Shown one piece after another: positions 1-11,900 of a DNA stretch of 64,000 nt. The notes under the pieces are model-generated. The model was not told where the DNA came from and ran no database searches. It saw only the letters and a list, made by a program, of their open reading frames with translations. The translations under genes were made by a program, and so were the position numbers. Source of the DNA: Undaria pinnatifida (Eukaryota > Sar > Phaeophyceae > Laminariales > Alariaceae); the NCBI GenBank assembly GCA_012845835.1, contig JABAKD010000001.1, positions 18,511,090-18,575,089 of the forward strand. The letters are read 5' to 3'. How positions within the stretch are numbered: the stretch's first letter is position 1; every line of letters begins with the position of its first letter.

Positions 1-338
1 GAAAATGGTTGGATGTCGAAAAGTTACTAATGCTGACAAAATGCTGGTACAGACAGGCGGGAGTTATAGTGTGGCTCTTGCTCTACTTTCGCCTCTCTGT
101 TGTTCGGTATTAAACCAAGAAATTGCTTTTAGGCTGTTCGCCTGTCACGTGGGTAAACTTTTATACCTTGAAGGGGTTTAGACGAGGGTTGGGAGGGTGA
201 CAATGTTGTCTCGAGCGGCAGCTTGGTCATGTAGCATTCATTATCCACACCACGCGGTCACTCACTGAATGGTCAATTAATAGTGGATAATGCTATTATA
301 TCCAACATTCAGCGGCCACGCCCTCTAAGCAAGTATGC

Positions 339-502
339 AGGTTGACGGTCTAGCGGTTGACGCCTAATTTTGACCCGTCAAGACCTCTTTAGGCTTACCA
401 GGTACCACATTATTTTTGGTGTGTGGAGTTTGTTTCTTGAAGGCAGTCCGTCAAGGCCCATTGACGACTGTCTGTCAAGGAGCAAGAGTGCCGTCAACCG
501 AG
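339..502. mobile_element. MITE-like element with GGTTGACGGTC ends
   Basis: Begins AGGTTGACGGTC and ends TGCCGTCAACCG, inverted. Internal CCGTCAAG repeats. A related shorter copy lies at 30140-30255. Confidence 0.55.
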
Positions 503-900
503 ATAGTTACCGCTAAGAGCCTCTCAAGAGCATTCGACAACTGATGATTGACGTCATAAACAGATGATAGATTTCTTTTCGGAGACAAAACAAGCTCCGA
601 AAAGTGTGTTGTGCTTTTGTAATATACGTTATTCCCCGCCGAAGGAAAATGAGAAAAACGTTCTGTAGTTGGGTGTGATGCTACTTGGTGCCGCAAGGGG
701 TGGAATAGTGCTGCGCTATGGGCCATGTCGAGCCTTTCGTTTGCTGCCATAGCCTATTAGATGCGGTGCGTTGTATTAGTAGCACAAGAGTGTGCTTGCT
801 TGCTCTTTGAGGACGAGCGGAAATCGCCTGCTGCTGCTACTGCTGATGGTGGTGGTGTTGTTAGATTGCTTTCTCATGTTCGCATGTGATGCGGAGGCGT
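503..900. other. No gene seen
   Basis: A 91-codon minus-strand frame (475-750) overlaps the element above and matches nothing recognised. Confidence 0.4.
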
Positions 901-931
901 TGGGGTGGGTGGGTGGGTGGGTGGGTGGGTA
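901..931 (+). repeat. TGGG tandem repeat
   Basis: Seven consecutive GGGT units; G-quadruplex-capable. Confidence 0.8.
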
Positions 932-1069
932 GATGCCGGGTGAGGTTCAAACTTGTTGTTGGTGTTGTTTTCGTTGTTGTGGGAGCGTCTTGCTGGCGTT
1001 GAAACCACCTGCGGTACCCGTACAAGTATTTTTCGCATTTTGATTTACATATATCTGTGTACAGCAATG

Positions 1070-1200
1070 GTGGTGGTGGTGCTACGACTGTTTGCTGCCG
1101 TTGCTGCTACTGCTGGTGCTGCTGTTGCTCCTGGTGTTTGCTATCGTTCCTGTTGCTACTGCTGCTGCTGTTGCCGCTGCTATTGCTGCTGCTTCTATGG
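1070..1200 (+). repeat. Degenerate GCT/TGC trinucleotide tract
   Basis: Imperfect CTG repeats; all short frames here are low complexity. Confidence 0.7.
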
Positions 1201-1317
1201 TCGCGGTTACGCATAGCTTAGGTGGAGCGATGTCCCTTATCGTGCTGCACCAGAAGACGAACGACGATTTTCCTTGAAATGGCAAGGTTCTTCGCTGGTC
1301 ATGAGTCTCCCCGCGGG

Positions 1318-1480
1318 TCGGGCCAAGAGGTCGTCAAACTCTTACCCGCCGGGTTGGGTCGGGTCGGATCAGGAGGTGCCCGAAATCTCACGGTCGGGTT
1401 GGGTCAGATGTCGAAAGCTCAGCACTTTTGCGGGTTGGATCGGGTCAGGTCGGGTCCCACCAGTGATAAGGTGACCCGAC
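1318..1480 (+). repeat. Degenerate GGGTC repeat element
   Basis: Related to the GGGTC arrays at 9088 and 48930: GGGTC runs, an AGGAGG segment, and closing GACCCG on the other strand. Confidence 0.6.
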
Positions 1481-1744
1481 CCGTGAAGAGCCCGAATGGG
1501 GGGCTGCTCGATGGCTCGATAGCCCGGTATGGTATGTCTGAGTGACAAAAAAAACGCAAACATACATTGCGTTTCCGAGCCCTTTTTCTGTTTGCCGCTT
1601 TCACCAGGTAGTTTGTCGCAGGGTGCGCGACTTTTGGCGAGGCTCAAATTAATTGTTGCTCATGGCAGGGTGTGTCCAGCGCTGCTCAGTGCCAGGTATA
1701 AAAAAAGGTTTTCTTACGTTTGTCGCGTGCTACATTTTTTTTTT

Positions 1745-2087
1745 TCTTTTTGCATCCCATTTGTTGTCCTCGCACTACTCTCGCTCTCCCTCCCAGTAGT
1801 AGCTCAGATCCGGGGTCACATAGCGGGCCCGTCTACCCCTCCCCACTACGGTACGTGCCTTCATTTTTGTTGCGAGAAGACTTCAGCATTTTTTTTCTTC
1901 CCTCGTCGACTCGCGTCGAATTAAATTGTACCTCCCCACGCTGCTAGGCGCTTTCAGCAGTTAAGTTTTATCCCTTTTTTGCATTTTTGCAAATATAGTC
2001 AAGATCTCACCCCGGTGGGAATCGAACTCAAGGACCAACACTAGTAGTATTCGAGGGTAACCACTAGACCACCCCCGGGTCGACCGG
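1745..2087 (-). mobile_element. tRNA-derived SINE, subfamily B, full length
   Basis: Read on minus: a tRNA-like head with box A (TGGTCTAGTGG) and box B (GAGTTCGATTCCC), a middle region, then GAAGGCACGTACCG and a tail with GACCCCGGATCTGAG and GGGAGGGAGAG. The same layout recurs at 30441 and 32158. Confidence 0.75.
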
Positions 2088-2249
2088 TTTGCCAAAAAAC
2101 AGCAAATAATGTAGAGCAAACGCCAGGCCAACTTGTATGAACTCCCACATTCTGTTTAATGGTGTTGATTAATAGTGAGAATGTACGGTAGCGTAGCGAG
2201 GAGGTAGGAGAGCTATTTATTATTATACTCTGTTGTTAATTCCATAGAA

Positions 2250-2440
2250 GGACGAGATACTCTAGAGTTTCTTCTTTCAAAATCCCCCAAAAACCATTGC
2301 ATATCGTTCCTCGTCAAGTGGACAATAAGCGTCTTCGTTACTCAAGTGACTCAGCACTATTTTCTCGTTACTAATAATAAAGTGATACAAGTAAAAGCGG
2401 TCTCGAAAGTTGTTCGGATTCACTGCATGAAAATGTTTCC
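2250..2440. repeat. Duplicated segment, copy 1
   Basis: GGACGAGATACTCTAGAG and ATCAAGTGACT-type motifs recur at about 2840-2960, and the CCGCAAGAAA...CTGGGTCGC stretch at 2735 recurs at 2998, so the region is built from two diverged copies. Confidence 0.5.
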
Positions 2441-2700
2441 ACACCAGGGACAGATGGCAATCTAGATCATGTAGCTCATCTACAACATCTGCAGCAGATC
2501 CTATAGCTGCCATATTATGGGGTGTTGTGCAGGATCTGTATAATATGTCGAGTACAGATCCAACCCAGGAAACATGCGCCAGAGCATGCAGCTCGTATGG
2601 CTCCCACCGGGCAACATGAGCGAGATCGTACAGATCTTACTAAACGATCTAGATCATTAAATGGGGATCGATGGTCTATCCGACGTGTGAAATGTTCCGA
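2440..2700 (+). repeat. AGATC-rich dispersed repeat
   Basis: Shares GTTGTGCAGGATCTGT, CAGATCCAACCC, CAACATGAGC and CCGACGTGTG blocks, in order, with copies at 4040, 25200, 50155 and 59412. Confidence 0.65.
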
Positions 2701-3204
2701 CTCGATTAGACTAGTTGATGGTATTCAAATGTTCCGCAAGAAATAGTGGTGGGGCTCTGGGTCGCCTGGTGTGCTGATCAGCAAAAACAACAGGAAGGGG
2801 AGCCCGAGTCGTCCCGGGGGAATGGACATGACGCACGAGGAGGATACTCTAGGATCTCTGCTGCCAAAACTCCAAAGCTGTTGTCGTTAATCGATTCTCA
2901 ATCATCAAGTGACTGAACGCTCTCGAGTTTACTTGTTTTCAGTGGGTAGATGGAAATCTCGCTATTCGAAAAAATTAAAATTTGGTGAAGATACTGGTTC
3001 CGCAAGAAACAGTCCTCCTGGGGTACTGGATCGCTTGGCGTGCTGATGAGCAGGAGTTGGAGAACCCAAGTCGTCCCGGGCGAATACACATATCGCATCA
3101 GGCGTGAAAACACATTCATTAGATCACCATTGCCTAGCTCCATAGCTATGCGTGCCGAATGGCACTCTACAGCACCTACAGCTTGCAGCAGTATGCATTA
3201 GTAG

Positions 3205-3213
3205 TAATATTAA

Positions 3214-3258
<45 letters not shown>

Positions 3259-3278
3259 AAGTAATAGTCTAGTAGTGT

Positions 3279-3322
<44 letters not shown>

Positions 3323-3332
3323 GTAGCAGTAT

Positions 3333-3415
<83 letters not shown>

Positions 3416-3422
3416 ATAGTGA
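3205..3422 (+). repeat. AGT trinucleotide microsatellite
   Basis: About 70 near-perfect units with a few substitutions. Confidence 0.95.
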
Positions 3423-4040
3423 CTAGTAGCAGCAGTGCGAAAAATACATTGTTTGTGTCGCGCCCACGAATCTGCGTGCGACGGTTGCGGACTTTCACTC
3501 AACATACTCCGCAAGAATGTCTACGGCTGTGCCGTCCATGCTATGATCGTAGCCATCTCACGAAGACATGGTCCATGTGGTGAGTCCACGTCACAGGCGC
3601 GAGGACGGCGCGAAGGTCAGTACCGGCGCGTGGCTTTGTGCGATGGAGGGTTGGTTGGCACGGTGAGGCATCGATCACAGCACCGTGTGCTTCAGCGACT
3701 GCTGCTGCTACGTGCTGCCTTTTTGCTTCAGAATAACGAGCAAGTCAGCTGACGTATCACACAAACGTGCAACAGACAGACGGAGGCGCTCCCCGCTTTT
3801 TTACGCTCCACAGTTTTTTTGGGGTACCCGTACCTATTAATAGAGCCAGTCGGCGACAGATCGAGAGAGACGGCGAGCGTATACTCGTACGAGTACTCGT
3901 ATGAACTCGAGATGTCGGTTGCGTTGCGTGCCTGTCGGCTGGTTTCAAAAAGCGTCAGTGAACGTTAGTGAATAGTTTCCCTTGATAATCCTCCAAGGAC
4001 TGAACACTGACATTGAAAAAAAAAGGTGCAACATGTCACA
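3423..4040. other. No gene seen
   Basis: Unique-looking sequence with one TATTAATA word at 3835; short frames only. Confidence 0.4.
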
Positions 4041-4390
4041 CCTCGGACAGATGACGATCTAGATAATCTTGATGAGATAGATCTATTAATAGATCATTAT
4101 AGATCGTATAGATCCTGTATCTGCTGTTATGGTACGTCGTGCAGGATCTGTAGATAGAGAGTGCAGACCCAACCCCCTTGATTATAGATCGTGTAGATCC
4201 TGTATCTGCCGGTTATTGTACATCGTGCAGGATCTGTAGATAGAGAGTGCAGACCCAACCCCCTGGAAACAGCTGCTATAGATCACGCAGATCTTACGGG
4301 TCCCGAACCGGTGACATGTGCTAGACCAAACACGGATCTTCCCTGAACAATTTACATCAACATTTGGAGATCGATGATCTGTCCGACGCG
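4040..4390 (+). repeat. AGATC-rich dispersed repeat with internal tandem duplication
   Basis: Same family as 2440. The block ATAGATCGTGTAGATCC...GACCCAACCCCC is present twice in tandem (about 4095-4180 and 4182-4263). It contains CTATTAATAG at 4083 where related copies have CTAG. Confidence 0.65.
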
Positions 4391-4973
4391 TGCATCGTTC
4401 CCTACTACTTTATTTTTTTTGGTTAGACAACCTGGTAGTGAGACGTGCTCGAAACCCATCATTTCATCATTTCGATGCTTGACTAGATTAGATGTTGCCC
4501 GAGTCTGCTGCGAAGAGCGATGCCACACGATACCAGCGTTTTTTAATGGAAAACAAACATAGTACAGCGTCACTTCACCACCACGTGTATGGGTATTGGG
4601 CTACAGCCTTTCGAGGCCGTATCTTAACACACGTACGATACGTACGTCGATTCTTGCATCTGCACAGTACCTATTCCGTCAACACAGCTGTTTAATTCCA
4701 GTCGCACCCACGTTCGGGGGAAAGCCACTTAGCAATAGAGTACCAGAGGTAGGATAGTTGTTGCATGATGGATAGATGCAGAAATTTTCTCCCGTACCAC
4801 AAGTCTTGTTTCAAGTTAATACTTTGCCCTCCGACAAGATTTTGTCGATTTTCATCGAGTGTGTTTACTGCTCCAGTCCCAACCACGACATCGTTGGCGT
4901 GACACTTCCTGCGTCTACTCATAGCAACAAATTCAAGCGGCCAAAACGACGCAAAGCAATGTGATTACGCCCC

Positions 4974-5007
4974 CAACCCCCCCCCCCCCCCCCCACCCCC
5001 CCCCCCA
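4974..5007 (+). repeat. Poly-C tract
   Basis: About 30 nearly pure C residues; followed at about 5073 by a 17-base A run. Confidence 0.9.
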
Positions 5008-5105
5008 ACCCTGCCCACCACCCGCGGGGTCGTCGCACCCGCTTCTTCCTCTCAAAAAGTTTTAGTGCAGAGCAAAAAAAAAAAAAAAACGCCTGCCCAG
5101 TCTAT

Positions 5106-5848
5106 ATGAGAACCCTTTCGGGCCCGTCAATTTCGGCGTCTTACAGCATAAAGTTGCGCCTTGACACCATTAACGTACTGTTTTTTCGGACAATAAGTAT
5201 ACCTCAGGCAAGTCACATTTTCGGACACGAACCCTTTGCTTCATTCAAAGCATGCTTACTCGGACGGACGGACAATAGCATAGTTTCCGATATAGAGACC
5301 CCGGGTTTAACTATACCTGGGGCATATATACTGTGTCAGTCCAAATACTCGAATGCTAGATCCATGCCGCTGCCTCTATCTCTCGTGCTGCGTCTATTCG
5401 TCTATGTACCCCTGCGCAGATCGCGCTTGTTCGGCCGCAAAACCCATCCGATTGTATCAGATACCAACAACAAACTGTGGGGTCAGGGGGAATCACGATT
5501 CCACCGATCCAGGGTGACATCACCCAGGGTGATACATCACCCGATTATCCTACTTATTTCCCTGTTAAACCCGCCTTCTACATGCGGAACCCCCCCCAAC
5601 CCCTCTTGAAAACCAAAACACACGGGCAAGTATGCTATGATGCAACCCTCTTTCATTCGCGAGAAGAGCCAATAGGAATAAAAGGCACAGCGGGCCCCGA
5701 AAACAAACCAATTCATAAAATCGAAAAGACCGAGAGGACGCCATACAAAAAAAATGGACTTGAGGGTACGCAATTCCATTCGTTTTCTTTTGCGCGAAAG
5801 CTATAAATAGATGCAGCAGCTCGATCCTACTGTCTGTATCTCTCTCTT
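5106..5848 (-). other. 3' flank of the ferredoxin gene, possibly its 3' UTR
   Basis: Directly downstream of the stop codon on the minus strand. It contains no recognised repeat. A 167-codon plus-strand frame (5106-5609) matches nothing known. Confidence 0.3.
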
Positions 5849-5959
5849 CTAGCCTAACTTGGTCTTGATCGTTACTTTCGTTTTGTTTCGCGGCACGATC
5901 GCCTTGCAAATGCGGATCTTCCTCCCATCCACGAGGGTTTCGCACGTCCCACAGTCCCC
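5849..5959 (-). CDS. Ferredoxin-like gene, exon 3 (C-terminus and stop)
   Basis: Encodes 36 residues beginning GDCGTCETLVDGRKIR and ending KTKLG, then TAG at 5851-5849. It supplies Cys 2, 3 and 4 of the cluster. The acceptor is ggtacaag|GGG, phase 0. The join to exon 2 gives GCEKGDCGTCE, the expected C-x4-C-x2-C spacing. Confidence 0.85.
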   Translation of the reverse strand, partial: GDCGTCETLVDGRKIRICKAIVPRNKTKVTIKTKLG

Positions 5960-8900
5960 CTTGTACCAGCGGAAAACGAATTCAAGCAAGCAACGCAACG
6001 CAACGCAACGCAACGCGGCCAAGACGGGAGAAAAAGGGGCGGCGGATTGTGTCGTCAGGATCAAGATACGTTGCAGTACAGCACGCGACCACCGCGAGCC
6101 CCTTAAGCACTGCTCACGCGTTTTAGCAGACGAAACGCTTGGATTTTAGGGTAGGGTCGTTTTTTTTGGTGGACAAGGCAATGCGAAGAAATGCGAGAAA
6201 CGTATCTCACATTGTTACGGCAGGAACACACGAATTACTTTCCCTACAAGACAAGGTTCTTCACAAGGTTCTTGACTTGAGGAGCTCTATACCCCCCTCA
6301 GGCAAAATCGATTTTGAAAGAAACGAAAGCGCAACCGGATGAACATGATCTATGACGGCCTAGCTATAAGACAAAAAAAAAACATGCAAAGGAAAGCAGA
6401 AAGAACCTCTTGCGACATTGGGTTATAACAAGCCACTTAGAGCCCCAAATCTCCTATACTAATCCCAAGTCATTTGTCCCCAAAAACGGGTTTCCATTTG
6501 TGACGGCGTTAAGGAGTCCAGTCCCGAGTTTCGGAAAACATTTTCGCCTAAAAGTGCTACCTCGATCGTATCATAGCAGGCGTACAACTTACAAGTAGTT
6601 TGTCCCCCCCCCTTAAAAAATGCTTCAAACCGCGGCAACAGGTGTCTTCCCTGCCCCCCCCCTCCTCTACGGTACGAGTTTCGAGTTTTTACGTGTATTG
6701 CGCAGAGGGTTAATTCAGCATCTCCACTGCTTGTCGACTTGCATCGAACCTTGCCCAATCGCGCTCTCGTGCTTTCGGCATGTCTATTGTTTAAGAAAAC
6801 ATGTACGGGACCCGAACTCACGAAGTCGACCTCAGTGTGCGTGTTCTTCACATCAAACTGTGCTTTCCACCCATCTACATACAGCACACCTATTAATAGT
6901 GCCCGTACCGATGCTGCTTTCTAACGAGAGACAAGCTTTGTGATCACAAACTATAAATACCAAACAGAGAGGCTATGAGGTTTATCCCTGGATCAACGGG
7001 GACACCGGCTTTGTGTGGTGCATCTGCTTTACGTGGTGCGATGTGACGTGATGTGATGTGATGTGATGGAATGTGATGTGATGTGAGAATATGTGGTGCG
7101 ATGTGACATGATGTGATCTGATGCGATAATACTTGATACAGTCGACCCCGCTTTAAAGACACACCGCGTTTTTTTTTTTGGAGTGTCTTTAACGCGGGGA
7201 AGTGTCTTTAGGATTCCGGGGCCACTAACTCACCGTCCCCGGGGCCAATGGAGGTGTAACATATGTCAAAATACGCGCATTTGAAGCAGGAATGCGACCA
7301 CGAAACTGTGTTGCTTAAAAACTACAACACGTGATTTGAAAGGCCGCAACACTACTGCTGTAGTACACTCCAATACTTTACACATTTTGAATTTCCCTTC
7401 ACCACCGAAACGCGGGAAGGAGTGCAGCACGACCTATTGTAATGTGTAGGGCAGTGCGCTGTTGTTGATGCAGGCTCTTGCTGTAATGTGTACGGCAGTG
7501 CGCTGGTGTTGTTGCAGGCTTTTCTTATTGTCAAGGCGTTATCCTCACGGTGAACATCATGCCCGAGATATCGCGAACACACCTGAGACACATCAGTTCG
7601 TTGGAACTAGCTCTGATACGATACACGCAAGTTACCTAGGTTAGGGTTAGGCTTAATCTCTCCATACCCACACGCGGTAGTGCGGGCTGCAGCAGACCGC
7701 TGTCGATGTTATACAGCAGTGTGCTGCCCCAGCAAAAAAAATTGGGGGGGGGGCGCAAAGTGGAAAAGGTACCCCCCCCTTATTATTGTACATCTGCGGG
7801 GCACCATGTTCTGGGAAAAAAATGTGTCTTTATAGCGGGGAGTTTCCTTAAGAAGAGTGTCTTTAAAGCGGGGACGACTGTAACATGTGCCGAATCTTTG
7901 TGCAGTCTGACTAAATATTACGTGGCGTCGTGTGATGTCATAATGCGAGTGTTATGGTGTGATGCTATGTGATGTGATGTTGTTGGTGCGATGCGCTATT
8001 ATGTGATATTATGTGATGTATCTTTCAATGGTCGGATCGTACGTTGCGCGTTTTCGTGTGATGTGATGTGATGTGATGCGATAAGGTCGGACAAGGTGTG
8101 ATACTAGGTGGTGTGATGTGATGTGATACGATGCGATATTACGTGCTGTAGCTTAATATGGTCTGATGATACATTAAGCGGTGTCGTGTGATGTAACGTG
8201 ATGCGATATGGCATGATACTATGTGGCGTCATGTGGTATAATATGTGGCGTAACCTCATATACTGTGGTGTATGCATCATGTATAATACCATGCGAGTGT
8301 ATGTAATGTGGCATACCAGGCAATGAGATATGATGTGATGTGATGTGATATCACGCTTGATAGCCCAACAAATACTGTTCAATATTGCTTATTTCCGATA
8401 ATCTTCCCCAACTGGTATGAATTAGGGATAGGGTCAGCATTCCGATAACTTTCCCCGGGGGTCGGGGTCTGAGTTGGGATATCATTCTGAGAAAAATCCT
8501 ACACAGTCAAGAGTAGGGATATACATACACATCATCCAGGAATGTTCCAAGAAGTATCCGAGGCGGTCGGGAGTCGGGTTTATGGGGTTACCATTCCGAT
8601 AGCTTTCCCAGGCGGTCGGGATTAGAGTTGGATTATTATTTAGGTAAACTTCCTAGGCGGTCAGGGTTCGGTATGAATAACGTTCCGAGAAAATTCCCAA
8701 GCGGGCGGGGTTAGGTATAGGGTTATCATTCCGACAAAATCATGCTGAGAAAAATCCTAGACGGTCGAGGTCAGGGATATCGTTCCGAGAATATTGCCAG
8801 GGGAGCGGGGTTAGGGATCGGTTTATCACACCGACATTCTTTTTTTCAGTATTTTTTTCACGGGGGGTGGGGAACATCATCCCGAGAATACTCCCCGGCG

Positions 8901-11900
8901 AGCGGGGTTAAGCATGCAGGGTTAAGGATGGGGTTATCATTTCAAAATAAAATCAGATTTTTCACGGGTAATCAATGGTCCGACCCGCGGGTCGGGTCGG
9001 AAGGTTCTACGGTAAAAACTCGCGGATCGAGTCGGCGTTCGGCATCTCATGGATCGGGTCGGCCGGGTCAGGAGGCTTTCAAATTTTACGGGTCAGGTCG
9101 GGTCGGGTCGGGTCGGGTCGGGTCGGGTCGGGTCGGGTGGAGTCACCCTGCGCCCTGACCCTCGCGGAAAGAGATCCGACCGGTGAAACGCCACAGAATA
9201 TATGGGATTGGAGTTAGGGTTTTAGGATGTAAGCCCCTTCAAAAAGTGTATCCGCGTGTTTGACAAACTACTTGGAATTGATGTTGGATATTGTTTGATG
9301 AAGTAAAAGGGCTAAACTCAAGTCATTTGTTACGTACAGCTGTGTGTGAGTCGGCACGACTTACGTCGTCACCAACCCCTTATTAGCCGGACGGATAGTT
9401 AGTCGTTCCCAGGGGGTGCCGACTCTCTGACTTATGGGGTTGTCATACTCGTATGCACTTGTATATAGGAAGGATTAGATAATGGGGCGTGCATTTTGCT
9501 TTTGTTGGGCGGGGTCCTCGCGGTCGTGGCGGGGAGATAATTCGACATCAACCCCTTTAGAGCCCCCAAACCCCTCCCTATACTAAACTTGAGTAAATTT
9601 GTAAAAAAAAAAACGGGTTTCCAGTTGTAAAGGCGTTAATCAGTAAGTCCGCTTGATATCAGCTGGCTTCGCCAGCCGACGTGCCGACTACTTTCGATTA
9701 GTTGGCTAACGGGGCCCCTACCGATTAAAAACTAGTCGTGAAATCCTGCCGACTCAAAGCTTTCTGCCATATCGACATTTTTTTTGTTTTCTTCACCTTC
9801 TCGCAGCCGTACTCGACCTTGGCTTTGGCGGCCAAGACGACATCACGAAGCCGCTGCCCCTGCACGGCCTGGATCGTCTTCCCGTTAACGGTAACCTGCA
9901 TCGAGGCCGAAAGGAATACAGCAGTACATAACACATTTTGGGAGTTTGGGAGTTGAGAATAACAAACTGTAACTTACGAATAACTTCAGAAACAGGCTAA
10001 ATTAACGAGAGAGTTAGCAAAATTTGATGAAAAATCGACGAGCATCAAAAGCTGGGAAGTGGGAATGCTGAATGAACCCTATGCGAATTAAAAATGAAGG
10101 CATGTACCGGGGGGTAGAAGGTTTGACACCTATGACCATGACCTTGTGGCTTGTCCAGAAGGTCGCTGAGGGTAAAAACCTCTTACGAGTTGGGTCGGAA
10201 AGTAAAAAGCGATGATTCAAGAAAAAAAAAAACTACAAATGAAGACCCGCTGCCGGTGTATCACGCTCGCAAAGATGAGTATCGACACAAAAATTCATCG
10301 AGCTCACAACTGACGAATGGATTCAGAACAATTAAACAAAATGCCAAGTCGGGGAGGGTAAACTGGACATATGTTTGACGGAGTCACCCACCAGGCATGT
10401 AATACGACGGCTGTGACTCAGCACGTCGGACAAATAGCTAGTCGTTTTCAGGATGTGTCGACTATCCGACATACTGGGTTTCCATGCTCGTAGGAAGGAT
10501 TGCTTAATGCGGGGTGATATTTTCCTTCATTTTATCCGGGGCCCGGGGGAGGGCGGGCTGATTCGTCTCGGTTCGCTTTCCTGACTTGAGTTAGCAAGTC
10601 GTCTAATCATCAGCTGGTTTCGCCAGCCAACTTGCCGACTAAATTCACTTAGTTAACGGCACCTATCGAATACATTTTAGTCGCCAAGTCTTGCCGACTC
10701 ACAGCTCTGGGTACTTCTGCATTATGGAAGGGTGTCCGATTTCTATCGAAGCAGCATCTACGCTACTAACAGCTACATTGGACCAAAGCCGCGGTAGGAG
10801 GATCACCTTGGAGGTATTCTTGTGCAATGGCTCGGGGGTCACTCGCCCGAGCGATCCCCCCGTTCGTTCGCGGTGTTAATCTGTCCCGCTGCTAGCTTCA
10901 ATTTTGCGATATCAATGCGCAATGGAAAACCTGGTGGTAAATTACGGTTCGCCATAAATATCGCCTAAACAGAGTCAGTCACTCGTGCGAGTGCTAAAAA
11001 CCCGATGGTGAAAAAACGGGCACGGCCGACGACCGCCGTAACCTAGGCCGTTTTTGGCCATTTTTGGTCATTCTCGGACGGAAAACCAAAAAAACAGTAC
11101 GAGTGGTACCGTAAGAAGTTGGCACGGACTGCGCACCCCGCCTGGACCGTCTTTCGGCGCAGCGGAAAACGCGCACCGACGCCGAAAGGAATACAGCAGT
11201 AGTTCAGAAATTGGACGGCAATGAGTAAATAAATTGGAGGAATCGCACGTTAAGAGACTGGGAGGTTAAGAAGTTGTACGCACGCTTGAGTCATCCCTCC
11301 ATAGTGCGGTAGGGGTTGTTGCACTTTTTTTTTAAATCCCAAATATTTCTGACCTTCTGACCTTGTAACCCGGTTGAGCTCCCCTCAAGCGTGAACCTAT
11401 CGGTCAGACTATACCTGGTAGACTATAGTACGACAATTTTGCGAGCATATTTGTTTGAGGACTTGGAGAAAAAAAAAAGAGTAGATCCTTCACAAGGGGA
11501 AATCCTGTTCGGGGACAATTTTTACTTAAAGTTAGTACAGGGAGGAATTTTGGGGCTCTAAAAGGGGATAGGAAAATACTAAGGTATCAATCCGACAATG
11601 CAAACAAGCTCGATAGGCACAATGCTTGAAAAATGTGCGAGGCGCCGAGATCTCAGGGAGGGGATGGTAAATGAGCATCCCCGGGTCAACCAATGCGTGT
11701 TTCAATCCTTTGATCTATCCGCATGGGGATACGATAATCAACGAGTCTTTTGTGTACGACAGCAGTACCGCATGGCCTCCATTCTATATCGATCTCCTAT
11801 TTATTGTCTTGTATATCGAGCCTACCTTAGCTATCGGACTGGTAAGAAATTGGGAATGCACCGCCTTGATAGTCTTCCCGTGCACGGCAGCATTCGTGCG

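Noticed and set aside
2003-2087. Possible tRNA gene (box A and box B on minus strand)
   Set aside because: The acceptor stem does not close, and the head continues into a SINE body shared with other copies.
3152-3583. 143-codon frame with long poly-Val/poly-Ser
   Set aside because: Translation of the AGT microsatellite only.
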